From Cupriavidus neocaledonicus (GTDB taxonomy: Bacteria > Pseudomonadota > Gammaproteobacteria > Burkholderiales > Burkholderiaceae), in contig NZ_AQUR01000068.1 in NCBI RefSeq assembly GCF_000372525.1, forward strand, positions 1-46,521: a stretch of DNA of 46,521 bases, read 5' to 3'. Shown here one piece after another: positions 7,585-15,934 of this stretch (positions within the stretch are counted from its first letter, which is position 1; each line of letters starts with the position of its first letter). The translations under genes were made by a program, and so were the position numbers. The notes below the pieces were generated by a model. It did not search any database, was not told where the DNA came from, and was given only the letters and a program-made list of their open reading frames with translations.

Positions 7585-9231
7585 TCAATGACCAGGTTTG
7601 GCGGTGATGCCCAACTCGCAGTCCACGCGCTGGTTCTGGTAGGCATTGCGTTCCCACGCGCCGCGCGCCGAGCGATCCGTCACCGAGAACACGTAGATGC
7701 CCGCAAACGCCACCAGCATCGAGAACAGCGCCGGATACTCGTACGGGTAGATGGCCGACGCGTGCCCCAGCACCTGCACCCATACCGTCGGGCTCAGGAT
7801 CGTCAGCACCACGGCGGTAACCAGGCCCATCATGCCGCCCATGACCGCGCCGCGCGTGGTCAGCCCGCGCCAGTAGATCGACAACAGCAGCACCGGGAAG
7901 TTAGAACTGGCTGCAATCGAGAACGTCAGGCTGACGATGAACGCAATGGTCTGCTTCTCGAACAGGATGCCCAGCAGGATCGCCAGCACGCCCAGCACCA
8001 GGGTGGTGATGCGCGACACGCGCATCTCGTCCTTGTCCAACGCGCGGCCTTTGCAAATCACGATTGCGTACAGGTCGTGCGAGATGGCCGAAGAGCCGGC
8101 CAGCGTCAGGCCTGCGACCACGGCCAGGATGGTCGAGAACGCCACAGCACAGATGAATCCCAGGAAGACGCTGCCACCAACGGCGTGGGACAGGTGTACG
8201 GCCACCATGTTGACGCCGCCAATGACAGCGCCCGAAGTGGTGTGGTACAGCGGGTCCCTGGCGACAAGCGCAATCGTCCCGAAGCCAATGATGATGATCA
8301 GCGCGTAGCCCATGCCAACGATGCCGGTGGCATACAGCACGCTCTTGCGCGCCGCCTTGACGTGGCTGACCGTAAAGAAGCGCATCAGGATGTGGGGCAG
8401 GCCAGCCGTGCCGAAGATCAGCGCGAGGCCAAGCGAGACCGCCGAAACCGGGTCGGACACCAGGCCGCCCGGACGCATGATTGCGGCCTGCTTGCCGTGG
8501 GCCGCGATGGCATGGTCGAACAGGCTGTTCAGGCTGAAACCGAAGCGGCTCATCACCATGAACGCCATGAACGCGCAGCCGGCCAGCAACATGACGGCCT
8601 TGATGATCTGGATCCAGGTGGTGGCCAGCATGCCGCCGAAGAACACGTAGACCACCATCAGCACGCCGACGAGCACCACTGCCGAGGTGTAGTTGAAGCC
8701 GAACAGCAGTTCCACGAGCTTGCCAGCGCCGACCATCTGCGACACCAGGTACAGCAGCACGATCACGATGGAACTCGACGCAGAGAACGCGCGGATCGGC
8801 CGTTGCCGCAGCCGGTACGAGAGCACATCGGCCAGCGTGTAGCGCCCGAGATTGCGCAACGGCTCGGCAATCAGGAACAGGATGATGGGCCAGCTTGCCA
8901 GGAAGCCGATCGAGTAGATCAGGCCGTCGTAGCCACTGGTGAACACCAGCGCCGAGATGCCCAGCAGCGACGCAGCCGACATGTAATCACCCGCGATGGC
9001 CCAGCCGTTTTGCATGGCGGTGATCTTGCCGCCGGCGGCGTAGTGATCGGCGACGGTGTTGTTGCGGCGGGCTGCCCAGCGGGTAATGGCCAGCGTGGCG
9101 ACCACGAACACGACGAACATTCCGATGGCGATGCCGTTCAGGCCCTGGCCGACGGGTGGCGTGGCAGCCAGGGCAGGGGTGGCGGCTGCCAGCGCGGCGA
9201 GCGTGGCAACAAAGGCAAGCGTGCGATTCAT
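7585..9231 (-). CDS. ActP-like sodium/solute symporter
   Basis: A 548-residue member of the solute:sodium symporter family. The N-terminus is a cleavable hydrophobic leader, as in ActP acetate permease, followed by about 13 membrane segments. Typical motifs include [33 protein letters not shown], and [20 protein letters not shown] with the Na-site serines. It overlaps the upstream DUF485 gene by four bases (ATGA), and this DUF485-ActP pairing is the standard yjcH-actP arrangement. ActP proper carries acetate, propionate and glycolate, but copies placed in aromatic operons may carry other monocarboxylates. Here the operon also has a monooxygenase and a VOC protein, so the true substrate may be an aromatic acid. 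Confidence 0.9.
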   Translation of the reverse strand: MNRTLAFVATLAALAAATPALAATPPVGQGLNGIAIGMFVVFVVATLAITRWAARRNNTVADHYAAGGKITAMQNGWAIAGDYMSAASLLGISALVFTSGYDGLIYSIGFLASWPIILFLIAEPLRNLGRYTLADVLSYRLRQRPIRAFSASSSIVIVLLYLVSQMVGAGKLVELLFGFNYTSAVVLVGVLMVVYVFFGGMLATTWIQIIKAVMLLAGCAFMAFMVMSRFGFSLNSLFDHAIAAHGKQAAIMRPGGLVSDPVSAVSLGLALIFGTAGLPHILMRFFTVSHVKAARKSVLYATGIVGMGYALIIIIGFGTIALVARDPLYHTTSGAVIGGVNMVAVHLSHAVGGSVFLGFICAVAFSTILAVVAGLTLAGSSAISHDLYAIVICKGRALDKDEMRVSRITTLVLGVLAILLGILFEKQTIAFIVSLTFSIAASSNFPVLLLSIYWRGLTTRGAVMGGMMGLVTAVVLTILSPTVWVQVLGHASAIYPYEYPALFSMLVAFAGIYVFSVTDRSARGAWERNAYQNQRVDCELGITAKPGH

Positions 9232-9611
9232 GACGGCTCTCCGTTGCGGATGTCCGCGATCATCGGGTCGTAGACCGTGTTGGTGCGATACACATAGATG
9301 GCCACGAGCGCGAAGGTGAACGCGAACATGCCAAAACCGATGGGGATGCCAATGTTCATTGGCTGATCCGCTGCCAGTCGCAGCGCCAGCAGGTCGGGAC
9401 GGAAGGCCAGTGTCAGGATAAATCCGAAGTACACCAGCAGCATGGCGGCAGTGAGCGACCAGGAGAAGCGCCGCCTTGTGCGGTGCAGTTGCTCGAAGTC
9501 GTGGCGACCCAGCATGGGATGCGGCGCCAGCGGGGCGTCGATGGCACCGGGATCTTCGTACGCCTTGTAGGACGCGGGTTGGGACGCGGCTTGGGGGGCG
9601 GCTTGAGGCAT
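9228..9611 (-). CDS. DUF485 small membrane protein (YjcH-like)
   Basis: A 127-residue protein with a soluble N-terminal 50 residues (Pro/Ala-rich, then [19 protein letters not shown]) and two membrane helices, near 51-70 and 89-110. This is the DUF485 pattern of YjcH, the small protein always encoded before ActP-type symporters. The motif HRTRRRFSW before the first helix and [12 protein letters not shown] after the second are family landmarks. Its start has CAGGAGACAACC before the ATG. It is probably an accessory subunit of the symporter, with which it overlaps by four bases. Confidence 0.9.
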   Translation of the reverse strand: MPQAAPQAASQPASYKAYEDPGAIDAPLAPHPMLGRHDFEQLHRTRRRFSWSLTAAMLLVYFGFILTLAFRPDLLALRLAADQPMNIGIPIGFGMFAFTFALVAIYVYRTNTVYDPMIADIRNGEPS

Positions 9612-9641
9612 GGTTGTCTCCTGGGTTGTTGTCCTTGACCG

Positions 9642-10862
9642 TCAGAACTCGCGCGACACGGCGGTTTCCCGCATCACCGCTTCGGGCGTGCGATAACGTT
9701 CGGCCATGGCGCGGTCTTCGTCGCTCTTCAGTTGGGCTTGCATATAGGCGCCGAGGTGGCGAGCGTGCTCGACAATGGCCTGGCCGACTTGCACGCGTTC
9801 GGCGCTGTAGGCTTCGAGTCCGGCTTCGATCGTCCGTGCATCCGACAGCGCGCGCACCAGTGCCATGGCGTCGCCAGCGGCCTTGGTGACACCCATGCCG
9901 CAGTGCGGCCGGGCCACAAAGGCAGCGTCGCCCAGCAGCGCAACCCGACCGAAGGCCATCTGCGGAACGGTCAGGTCATAAATCGGCTGGAACAGTGGGT
10001 GGGCAGTCCGGGCCACGACTTCGGCAAACTGAGGCGCAAGCAGGTCAGAAGCGGCGCTTTCCATGTCGGCGATGACGTCGGGACGGATCAGGCCCGGCGG
10101 AATGCCGGTGGACCAGCATTTGCCGGTGGCGTCGGTGAGCAGGTCGGCCAGTTCGCTTTCGCATGTGGCGCGATACCACACGAAGTTGAATCGACGCTGG
10201 CCTGGCGCGGTACTGTTGCGCTCGCCGGCGACCGGGTAGCCAAGGATCTGTTCGTGCGGAGGCAGGCAGAACGCGAACTTGTCGAAGATCGCAGCGTGCG
10301 TGTGAGGCGTCAGATCGGTCTCGTCGACCAGCCCCCGCCAGGCGATATAGCCCGCGTATTCAAGCTGCGCGGACGGCAGCAGTTGTTCCCGGACCGCTGA
10401 GCGGAAGCCATCGGCGGCGATCACCAGATCGGCGCAGTGCTTCGAGCCATCCTGCAGGGTGACTTCGGCATCATCGGCATGTGAAGCCACCGCCGTGACA
10501 TGTGAACCGGTGCGATAGATGCCGGGAAAGGCCTTGCCCAGTACCTCGTACATCTTGCCCCAGGCCGTCAGCATTTGGGGCAGTTCGCGATGCGAGACCG
10601 CACTGCCGTCGCGGGCCAAGGTCACACGGGTATTGACCGGGACGCCGATGCTGTCGTCTACGTTTACGCCGGCGGCCAACAGCGCCTCAAACAGTTCCGG
10701 ATGCGTGACAATGCCGGCGCCTCGTCCGGCCAGGGCTTCGGGCGTGCGCTCGAAGATCTCCACTTCCCAGCCGCTGCGCGACAGAAGATTGGCGGCAAAG
10801 AGTCCGCCGACGGAGCCACCGATGATGATGGCCTTGCGGGGGGATGATTGGGTGATGGTCAT
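9642..10862 (-). CDS. FAD-dependent aromatic monooxygenase, dihydroxypyridine-hydroxylase-like
   Basis: A 406-residue single-component flavin hydroxylase. Visible are the FAD Rossmann motif ([16 protein letters not shown], 12-27), the DG motif ([12 protein letters not shown]) and the GD motif ([21 protein letters not shown]). The stretch [13 protein letters not shown] and the overall plan resemble the 2,6-dihydroxypyridine 3-hydroxylase and 6-hydroxynicotinate hydroxylase branch more than the UbiH branch. It should hydroxylate a phenol or hydroxypyridine with NAD(P)H and oxygen. Its start overlaps the stop of the VOC gene by four bases, so the two are translationally coupled. The DUF485 gene follows after 30 bases. 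The exact substrate is unknown. Confidence 0.83.
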   Translation of the reverse strand: MTITQSSPRKAIIIGGSVGGLFAANLLSRSGWEVEIFERTPEALAGRGAGIVTHPELFEALLAAGVNVDDSIGVPVNTRVTLARDGSAVSHRELPQMLTAWGKMYEVLGKAFPGIYRTGSHVTAVASHADDAEVTLQDGSKHCADLVIAADGFRSAVREQLLPSAQLEYAGYIAWRGLVDETDLTPHTHAAIFDKFAFCLPPHEQILGYPVAGERNSTAPGQRRFNFVWYRATCESELADLLTDATGKCWSTGIPPGLIRPDVIADMESAASDLLAPQFAEVVARTAHPLFQPIYDLTVPQMAFGRVALLGDAAFVARPHCGMGVTKAAGDAMALVRALSDARTIEAGLEAYSAERVQVGQAIVEHARHLGAYMQAQLKSDEDRAMAERYRTPEAVMRETAVSREF

Positions 10863-11338
10863 GCTGCGACTCCTGCGTTGGCTTGCGAGTGCTGCGGCAG
10901 GGCGAGGCCTGCCATTTCCTCAGCGGGGTAGTTGAGCTCGATGGTGACCCCCGACGGGTCTTCGATGAATACCTGATGCAGGCCGAGGCTCGGGACGGTA
11001 CGGTCGCGCCAGGCGATGCCCTCGGCGCGCAGTGTTTCCCACATCGCCGCGACCCCCGTCGCCAGGAAGGCGATGTGGTCGACGGTTCCCGTGCCAGTTT
11101 CCGGCAGCGCCTTGTCGCCAAGGTAGGCCGTCAGGCCGGCAGGATTGTTCGGGTCGATGCCGATGATGTGTACCGTGCCGAAGTCCCGTTCGTCGTCGCC
11201 CATGTAGAGCCACGCGCCGGGGAAATCGAACGGCGGCCGGTACCCGCGACGGAATCCGAGAATGCGTTCATAGAATGCGCACGACCGTTCGAGGTCCGCC
11301 GTCCGGATCGAATAGTGTGCAAGCTTGGTAATCGCCAT
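10859..11338 (-). CDS. VOC-superfamily (glyoxalase/extradiol-fold) protein
   Basis: A 159-residue protein of the vicinal oxygen chelate superfamily. Two beta-alpha-beta-beta-beta repeats are readable: KLAHYSIRTADLERSCAFYE with LGFRRG at the start, then VDHIAFLATGVAAMWETL and a final FIEDPSGVTIELNYP. His8, the His of DHIAF and the Glu of IELNY are the usual metal ligands. The start at 11338 is set by a strong GGAGGTGA site. Members include glyoxalases, isomerases and small extradiol dioxygenases. Coupling to the flavin hydroxylase suggests it acts on the hydroxylated product, for example by ring opening or isomerisation. That last step is inference. Confidence 0.8.
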   Translation of the reverse strand: MAITKLAHYSIRTADLERSCAFYERILGFRRGYRPPFDFPGAWLYMGDDERDFGTVHIIGIDPNNPAGLTAYLGDKALPETGTGTVDHIAFLATGVAAMWETLRAEGIAWRDRTVPSLGLHQVFIEDPSGVTIELNYPAEEMAGLALPQHSQANAGVAA

Positions 11339-11354
11339 GGTCACCTCCAATAAA

Positions 11355-11383
11355 TTATCAATCGATCATTGATCGGTTGATAA
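11355..11383. promoter_or_regulatory. 29-bp palindromic operator before the VOC gene
   Basis: The left arm TTATCAATCGATCA and right arm TGATCGGTTGATAA are inverted repeats with one mismatched pair in fourteen around a single central base. It lies 17 bases upstream of the VOC start. On the minus strand a -35-like TTATCA and a -10-like TGATAAT flank the core at about 17 bases, so a bound repressor would cover the promoter. The core half-site recurs upstream of the tetR gene. Confidence 0.7.
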
Positions 11384-11674
11384 ATGGTAGTGTCAGGCAG
11401 CAGGTTAACCAAGCGCCAGGAGGGTGGTATTTACCCTGATGCGCCGGTCCGGCGGACTTGCAATGGTTTTGGAAGGCGCCGCCCGCGACACAGGATGGAG
11501 CGATCCCGCGGGCCAACTGTCAATGGCGGCTCGTGGCCGCTTGCTGGCCTGAGCTTCCTCAAGACTCCCAGGCGCATTGAACAGTCCGCGTGACGAGGCC
11601 GGTATTACCGAGCAGGCAATAAAGCGAAATGCTAGCGCGATGGCACGCCGATGGCGGCTGCGCTGAAAGCTGAG
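11384..11674. other. Gene-free stretch between the VOC operon and the nucleotidyltransferase gene
   Basis: About 290 bases with no supportable gene on either strand. Short open frames here have no recognisable family features and no convincing ribosome-binding site. It is probably the scar between the catabolic operon and the toxin-antitoxin module. Confidence 0.4.
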
Positions 11675-12241
11675 CTAAGCGTCGTCAGCTGGAGTCGCAT
11701 GGCCTTGGTCCAGCAAGGCCTTGGTCCAGCGCTTGATGCGTGCACGTAGTCGCCCCTGCGCAGCTCTGTCTATCGGCATGTCATCGACGCGACTGATCGC
11801 TGTACGGGGCAAGACATAGCCATGTTGTATCAGGGCCATACAGAAGACTCGGTCCTTGTCGCGATCAGCTGCTGCCTTCGCCATAAAGAGGTCGACAAGG
11901 TCAAGGCAATAGCCGACCCGGCCATTCGTCCCCGCTGTTTGGATGCGCTGCAAACGGCTTTCCCACCCGGCCGGAAGACATGCTGTCTCTGGCCCGACGC
12001 CCTGCGCGTAGTAACCATACGTCTCGTGGAAGCGCGAGCCTTCTCCAATCGCCGCGTCGATCGCATCCGCCTTGTGGGTGGCATTTAGCGGGTATATGTC
12101 CGCCTCCGCGGACATCGTGAAAACCGCCGGGGGATTGGGAATTGGCCCCAGGATGGACTGGCTGCCAACGACAACGAATTCATATTCGTTCGTGATGTCG
12201 GCAGCGGCCCGAATGATGTGCTCAAGATCTTCCCGCTTCAT
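11675..12241 (-). CDS. DUF6036-type nucleotidyltransferase, probable toxin
   Basis: A 188-residue protein beginning MKREDLEHIIRAAADI. The segment EFVVVGSQSILG, followed about fifteen residues later by SAEADIYPLN, fits the nucleotidyltransferase pattern of a Gly-Ser turn and an acidic pair (Glu-x-Asp) that binds metal. This is the minimal fold seen in AbiEii/MenT-like toxins. A later helix, DLVDLFMAKAAADRDKD, is also typical of this family. Its ATG overlaps the stop of the upstream XRE gene by four bases (12238-12241). The pair therefore looks like a toxin-antitoxin module in antitoxin-toxin order. The target, possibly tRNA, is not visible from sequence. Confidence 0.78.
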   Translation of the reverse strand: MKREDLEHIIRAAADITNEYEFVVVGSQSILGPIPNPPAVFTMSAEADIYPLNATHKADAIDAAIGEGSRFHETYGYYAQGVGPETACLPAGWESRLQRIQTAGTNGRVGYCLDLVDLFMAKAAADRDKDRVFCMALIQHGYVLPRTAISRVDDMPIDRAAQGRLRARIKRWTKALLDQGHATPADDA

Positions 12242-12903
12242 TCCTGGTCCCCCAGGACAACGCCTTTTTTCAACGCCTGAACCTGTGCTAGCACTTCGTG
12301 CCGAATGGCATCTGGTAAAAGCGTGGGCAGCGGAGACGCTTGGCGCAGCTCTTGAGCACGCCGAGTTCGGCCAAGCGCTTTGCGCCACGACTTGTTTGCA
12401 AGAATAGCTTCCCACTCGGACCAGAGTGAATCAGAACGTGAGTCTCCCTGCGCGCGCCATCGCCTGAGGACTTCTCGGGCCCGCTCCAGTAGCGCCGGGT
12501 CATCCTGGATCAGGCGGATTGCTTCCTTGTGGAGCGCCATGCTCTGCAAGTCCTGGGCCTCATGGCGGCTTGGATCAGTCCTTACCCGAACCTGAACCTG
12601 CGGAATGACGCGCTTGGATGAGGCGGCCGCAGAGTTCGCGGGCGCCGGTTGGAAAGTATCGCTGACTAACAGGGCCAGGTCACCGGCGACACCCAGCACG
12701 GACATGACACGCAGATATGTGCCCATGGTTGGCGCGGGGTCGCCGGCTTCAACCGCCGCGAGGGTCGTCCGTGAGATGCCGACGCGCTTGGCCATCTCAA
12801 CCGTGCCAAAGCCCTGAGCCTTCCGCAGGCGTTTGATGCGGTCGCCGAGTTGCAAGAGCAAGTGGCGCTCGAGGACGGTGGTGGTATCGGTAAAGGCTGG
12901 CAT
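12238..12903 (-). CDS. XRE-family regulator, probable antitoxin
   Basis: A 221-residue protein with an N-terminal HipB/XRE helix-turn-helix (LGDRIKRLRKAQGFGTVEMA, RVGISRTTLAAVEAGDPAPT, residues about 18-60). A linker rich in Pro/Ala follows, then a C-terminal domain with ALHKEAIRLIQDDPALLERA, SLWSEWEAIL and ELRQASPLPTLL. That C-terminal domain recurs in regulators paired with nucleotidyltransferases, and it probably binds and neutralises the partner. The gene overlaps the downstream nucleotidyltransferase by four bases. An 18-bp imperfect palindrome just before the start codon fits autoregulation. Confidence 0.82.
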   Translation of the reverse strand: MPAFTDTTTVLERHLLLQLGDRIKRLRKAQGFGTVEMAKRVGISRTTLAAVEAGDPAPTMGTYLRVMSVLGVAGDLALLVSDTFQPAPANSAAASSKRVIPQVQVRVRTDPSRHEAQDLQSMALHKEAIRLIQDDPALLERAREVLRRWRAQGDSRSDSLWSEWEAILANKSWRKALGRTRRAQELRQASPLPTLLPDAIRHEVLAQVQALKKGVVLGDQE

Positions 12904-12904
12904 A

Positions 12905-12922
12905 TGTCCAATATTTTAGACA
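12905..12922. promoter_or_regulatory. Imperfect palindrome at the start of the XRE gene
   Basis: TGTCCAATATTTTAGACA is an 18-bp dyad with 14 of 18 bases symmetrical, two bases upstream of the XRE start codon. The position suits an autoregulatory operator blocking transcription or translation of the toxin-antitoxin pair. Confidence 0.5.
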
Positions 12923-13019
12923 AAAGATCGAAGGATGACTAGTTTACTGAACAAATTTGCGTTGGGGGAGCGTTACATCGGACTCCCTGGACGTATCTCA
13001 GTCCGCGGAATGACTTGCT

Positions 13020-13799
13020 TCACCCCAGCGCCTCGACCATCTCCTTTGCTGCATGCTGCAACTCAGGAACAAAGCGCCGCGTCGCCTCCGCCGGACTGAT
13101 TGCCTGCTGCAGGTAAATCACGTTCAGGCTCGCAAGTACACGCCCCTCGGCCTCGATGGCGACGGCCACGGCACCGATCTTGCGCTGATCGGACCAGTCG
13201 CCCTGATTGGAGCCAAAGCCATCCTTTCGGGTTTGCCGGATGAGGTTGCGGATATAGGTGTCATCCATCGCGAGCTTGAGCTGCTGTTCGCCGCCAGCGC
13301 CTGAGCGCAGGACTTCGAGAATGTCTTCGCGCTCGGCATCCGGGCACATCGAGAAATACACACGGCCGGCGGCGGTCAGCAGGATTGGCAGGCGTCGGCC
13401 GACCATGGCGCGGTGAAACGACAGCGGGCTGAACCGGTGCGTGGTTTCGCGGATGATCATGGCGTCGCCGTCGGGCGTGGTCAGGTCGGATGGCCAGACC
13501 ACGCGCTGCATCAGGCGTCCCATGATTGGCGGCGCCACGGTGGCAATGCGTTCGTCGTCGGTGAAGCCTTCGCTGAGCGCGCGCACGTCGAGCGTGAGCC
13601 GGAAGCTGTCGTCCGATGTACTGCGCCGCACGAATCCTTCTTCCAGCAGCGTCTCAAGCAACCGTCGCACCGTGGTCCGGTGCAGGCCGGTTGCGTCGCT
13701 GAGCTGCTGGCTGGTGGCGCGGCCGTTCTCCATGGCGTTGAGAGCCCTCAGTACCTGCAGACCACGTGAAAGTCCCCGCACATTCGCGTATTTGCTCAC
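13020..13799 (-). CDS. mhpR: IclR-family activator of the mhp operon
   Basis: A 259-residue IclR-type regulator closely following E. coli MhpR along its length. The N-terminal winged helix contains TGLHRTTVRRLLETLLEEGFVRR (split here at residue 50), followed by SDDSFRLTLDVRALSEGF. The effector domain keeps IIRETTHRFSPLSFHRAMVG, which in MhpR lines the aromatic-effector pocket. MhpR activates the meta-cleavage operon in response to 3-(3-hydroxyphenyl)propionate. The start codon is GTG behind AAGGA. The gene is divergent from mhpA across 264 bases containing an inverted repeat and a sigma-70-like promoter. Confidence 0.95.
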   Translation of the reverse strand: MSKYANVRGLSRGLQVLRALNAMENGRATSQQLSDATGLHRTTVRRLLETLLEEGFVRRSTSDDSFRLTLDVRALSEGFTDDERIATVAPPIMGRLMQRVVWPSDLTTPDGDAMIIRETTHRFSPLSFHRAMVGRRLPILLTAAGRVYFSMCPDAEREDILEVLRSGAGGEQQLKLAMDDTYIRNLIRQTRKDGFGSNQGDWSDQRKIGAVAVAIEAEGRVLASLNVIYLQQAISPAEATRRFVPELQHAAKEMVEALG

Positions 13800-13821
13800 C
13801 GAAAGTCCTTATAAATCAGAG

Positions 13822-13840
13822 ATGTGCACTCCTTGCACAT
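13822..13840. promoter_or_regulatory. Candidate MhpR operator
   Basis: ATGTGCA and TGCACAT form a perfect 7-bp inverted repeat separated by CTCCT. Its centre (13831) is about 58 bases before the transcription start predicted from the promoter at 13854-13882. From memory, the E. coli MhpR operator is a TGCAC-type palindrome centred at -58, so both sequence and spacing fit. Confidence 0.65.
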
Positions 13841-13853
13841 TTTAGAGAAATTT

Positions 13854-13882
13854 TTGAGTGCGCGCGGCCCGATGCCTAGACT
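13854..13882 (+). promoter_or_regulatory. Candidate sigma-70 promoter for the mhp operon
   Basis: TTGAGT (13854-13859) and TAGACT (13877-13882) are separated by exactly 17 bases, giving a predicted start near 13889. The -10 element is weak, as expected for an activator-dependent promoter. Confidence 0.5.
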
Positions 13883-13914
13883 CATCTCAAAATCGCACAC
13901 TCGGAGACCACCCC

Positions 13915-13959
13915 ATGTCCTGCCTGATCCGTCGCCAGCGCCGCCGCGCCGGCGCCTGA
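13915..13959 (+). CDS. Possible 14-residue Arg-rich leader peptide
   Basis: A short frame begins with ATG eight bases after GGAGA (13903-13907) and reads [14 protein letters not shown] before TGA. It lies inside the predicted 5' leader of the mhp transcript, 104 bases ahead of mhpA. The ribosome-binding site is as good as those of the mhp genes. GC-rich inverted segments follow the stop. It could be a regulatory leader peptide or a chance frame. Such a small frame cannot be proven from one sequence. Confidence 0.35.
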   Translation: MSCLIRRQRRRAGA

Positions 13960-14063
13960 CCCGCAGCCGGTCACGCCGGCCGCCCTTTCCAATCCATCAA
14001 AACAGAGCCAGTACGCGCCGGTCCGGCGCGGGGGCGCGCTCGTGCCTTGCCAGTAGGAGACCT

Positions 14064-15932
14064 ATGAACACCATGGCCAAGCAGACGTCGCAAGTCGACC
14101 GTCTTCCCCATGTCGACACCGACGTTGCCATCATCGGCGCCGGCCCTGTCGGACTGATGATCGCCAATATTCTCGGCCTCCAGGGCGTGCACGTCACCGT
14201 CGTCGAGAAGCTGGACCAGCTTATCGACTATCCGCGCGCCATCGGCCTCGACGATGAAGCGCTGCGCGTATTCCAGGCCGTGGGGCTCGCCGATACGCTG
14301 CTGCCGCACACCACGCCCGACCACTGGATGCGTTTTGTCACGAAGGACGGTCATTGCTTCGCGTCCATCGAGCCGCGCACCGACGAGTTCGGCTGGTCGC
14401 GCCGCAACGCATTCATCCAGCCGCTGGCCGACCAGGTGCTGTACGAGGGGCTGCAACGCTTCGAGCACGTGCAGGTGCTGTTCGGCCATGGCGTCGACGC
14501 CTTCAGCCAGGACGGCACCGGTGTGAGCGTCGAGGTGACCACGAACGCCGGCCAGCGCCGCACCATCCGTGCCGCTTACATGGTCGGTGCCGATGGCGGC
14601 AACAGTCTGGTTCGCCGCACGATGCAGGTGCCCTTCGAAGGCCGTACCAAGCCGAACCAGTGGATCGTCGTCGACGTGCGCAACGATCCGGTCGGCTCGC
14701 CGCATATCTACATGCATTGCGATCATGAGCGTCCCTATGTCTCGGCCGCGCTGCCGCATGGCATCCGCCGCTTCGAGTTCATGGTCATGCCCGGTGAGAC
14801 CGAGGAAGAGTTGTCGAAGCCGGAGAACATGGCCGCGTTGATCCGCAAGGTGGTGGCCGATCCCGACAAGGTCGACTACATCCGCAAGCGCGTGTATACG
14901 CACAACGCGCGGCTCGCGTCGACGTTCCGCGTCGACCGCGTGCTGCTGGCCGGCGATGCCGCGCACATCATGCCGGTGTGGCAGGGGCAGGGCTATAACA
15001 GCGGCATCCGCGACGCCAACAACCTCGGCTGGAAACTGGCGATGGTCGCCAAGGGGCTGGCCGATGCGCGCCTGCTTGACAGCTACACGGTCGAGCGCCG
15101 CGCTCACGCGCGCTCGATGATCCACCTGTCCGAGGTGGCGGGCGACATTTTCGCGCCGACCACGCGCTTCGGCACGCGCTTCCGAGATGCGCTCGTGCGC
15201 AGCTTCAACGTGCTGCCGTCGGTCAAGCGCTATTTCGTCGAAATGCGCTTCAAGCCCATGCCGCGCTATGAGGAGGGTGTGGTGCTGCTGCCGCCTGTGC
15301 GTCAGCGCGGCGGCTGGCTGGCGGGCGTACTGGAGCGTTCCGGCAGTTCGGCGCCGGGGCGTCTGCTCGGCCTGATGAGCCAGAAGCGCGATTCATGGCT
15401 CGGCCGCCTGGTGTATGGGAACGATCCGCTGGCCGGTTCGCCGGTGGGCCGCCTGTTCATCCAGCCGCGCGTGCGTACCAGCGATGACCGCCTCACGCTG
15501 CTCGACGATGCCATCGGGAACGGCTTCGCCGTGATCGGCTGGGGCACAGACCCGACCTTTGGCTTGACGCCCCAGGCGCGCGCGCTCGCGCAGAAGGCGG
15601 GCATGCGCTTCGTGCTGGCCAAGCCCGATGTGCAGCTGCGCCATGGCGTTGACGTGACCGAGGGCGTGATCACAATCGGCGACGCAGGCGGCCGCCTGAA
15701 GGAGTGGTTCAGCCGCCTGCCGCAATCGGTAGTGCTGCTGCGCCCGGACCGCTTCGTCGCAGGCGTGTGTTCGCCGCAGCAGGTGTCGGAGGCCATCACG
15801 GAACTGGCCGGCAAGCTCGGCATGACGCAGGTGCCGCCGTATGCGGGTGCGTCCAGCCCTTCCATGTCGTCGCGCCCCGCGTGCGACGCCGTCACCGACC
15901 CCACCACCATTACCCAAGCAGCAGGAGCATGA
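14064..15932 (+). CDS. mhpA: 3-(3-hydroxyphenyl)propionate 2-hydroxylase
   Basis: This FAD-dependent, class A flavoprotein hydroxylase converts 3-(3-hydroxyphenyl)propionate to the 2,3-dihydroxy compound with NADH and oxygen. The 622-residue product carries the FAD motif ([18 protein letters not shown], about 21-38), the substrate-side [13 protein letters not shown], the GD motif and [20 protein letters not shown], all as in E. coli MhpA. It is about 70 residues longer than the E. coli enzyme, mainly through an insertion after [18 protein letters not shown] and a C-terminal tail. The start at 14064 follows TAGGAGACCT. It is the first structural gene of the mhp operon, and its stop overlaps the next frame. 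Confidence 0.95.
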   Translation: MNTMAKQTSQVDRLPHVDTDVAIIGAGPVGLMIANILGLQGVHVTVVEKLDQLIDYPRAIGLDDEALRVFQAVGLADTLLPHTTPDHWMRFVTKDGHCFASIEPRTDEFGWSRRNAFIQPLADQVLYEGLQRFEHVQVLFGHGVDAFSQDGTGVSVEVTTNAGQRRTIRAAYMVGADGGNSLVRRTMQVPFEGRTKPNQWIVVDVRNDPVGSPHIYMHCDHERPYVSAALPHGIRRFEFMVMPGETEEELSKPENMAALIRKVVADPDKVDYIRKRVYTHNARLASTFRVDRVLLAGDAAHIMPVWQGQGYNSGIRDANNLGWKLAMVAKGLADARLLDSYTVERRAHARSMIHLSEVAGDIFAPTTRFGTRFRDALVRSFNVLPSVKRYFVEMRFKPMPRYEEGVVLLPPVRQRGGWLAGVLERSGSSAPGRLLGLMSQKRDSWLGRLVYGNDPLAGSPVGRLFIQPRVRTSDDRLTLLDDAIGNGFAVIGWGTDPTFGLTPQARALAQKAGMRFVLAKPDVQLRHGVDVTEGVITIGDAGGRLKEWFSRLPQSVVLLRPDRFVAGVCSPQQVSEAITELAGKLGMTQVPPYAGASSPSMSSRPACDAVTDPTTITQAAGA

Positions 15933-15934
15933 GG

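Noticed and set aside
7579..9273. Plus-strand frame of more than 500 codons opposite the symporter gene
   Set aside because: The product is extremely rich in His, Gln, Asp and Arg and has no hydrophobic core; the minus-strand symporter explains the region.
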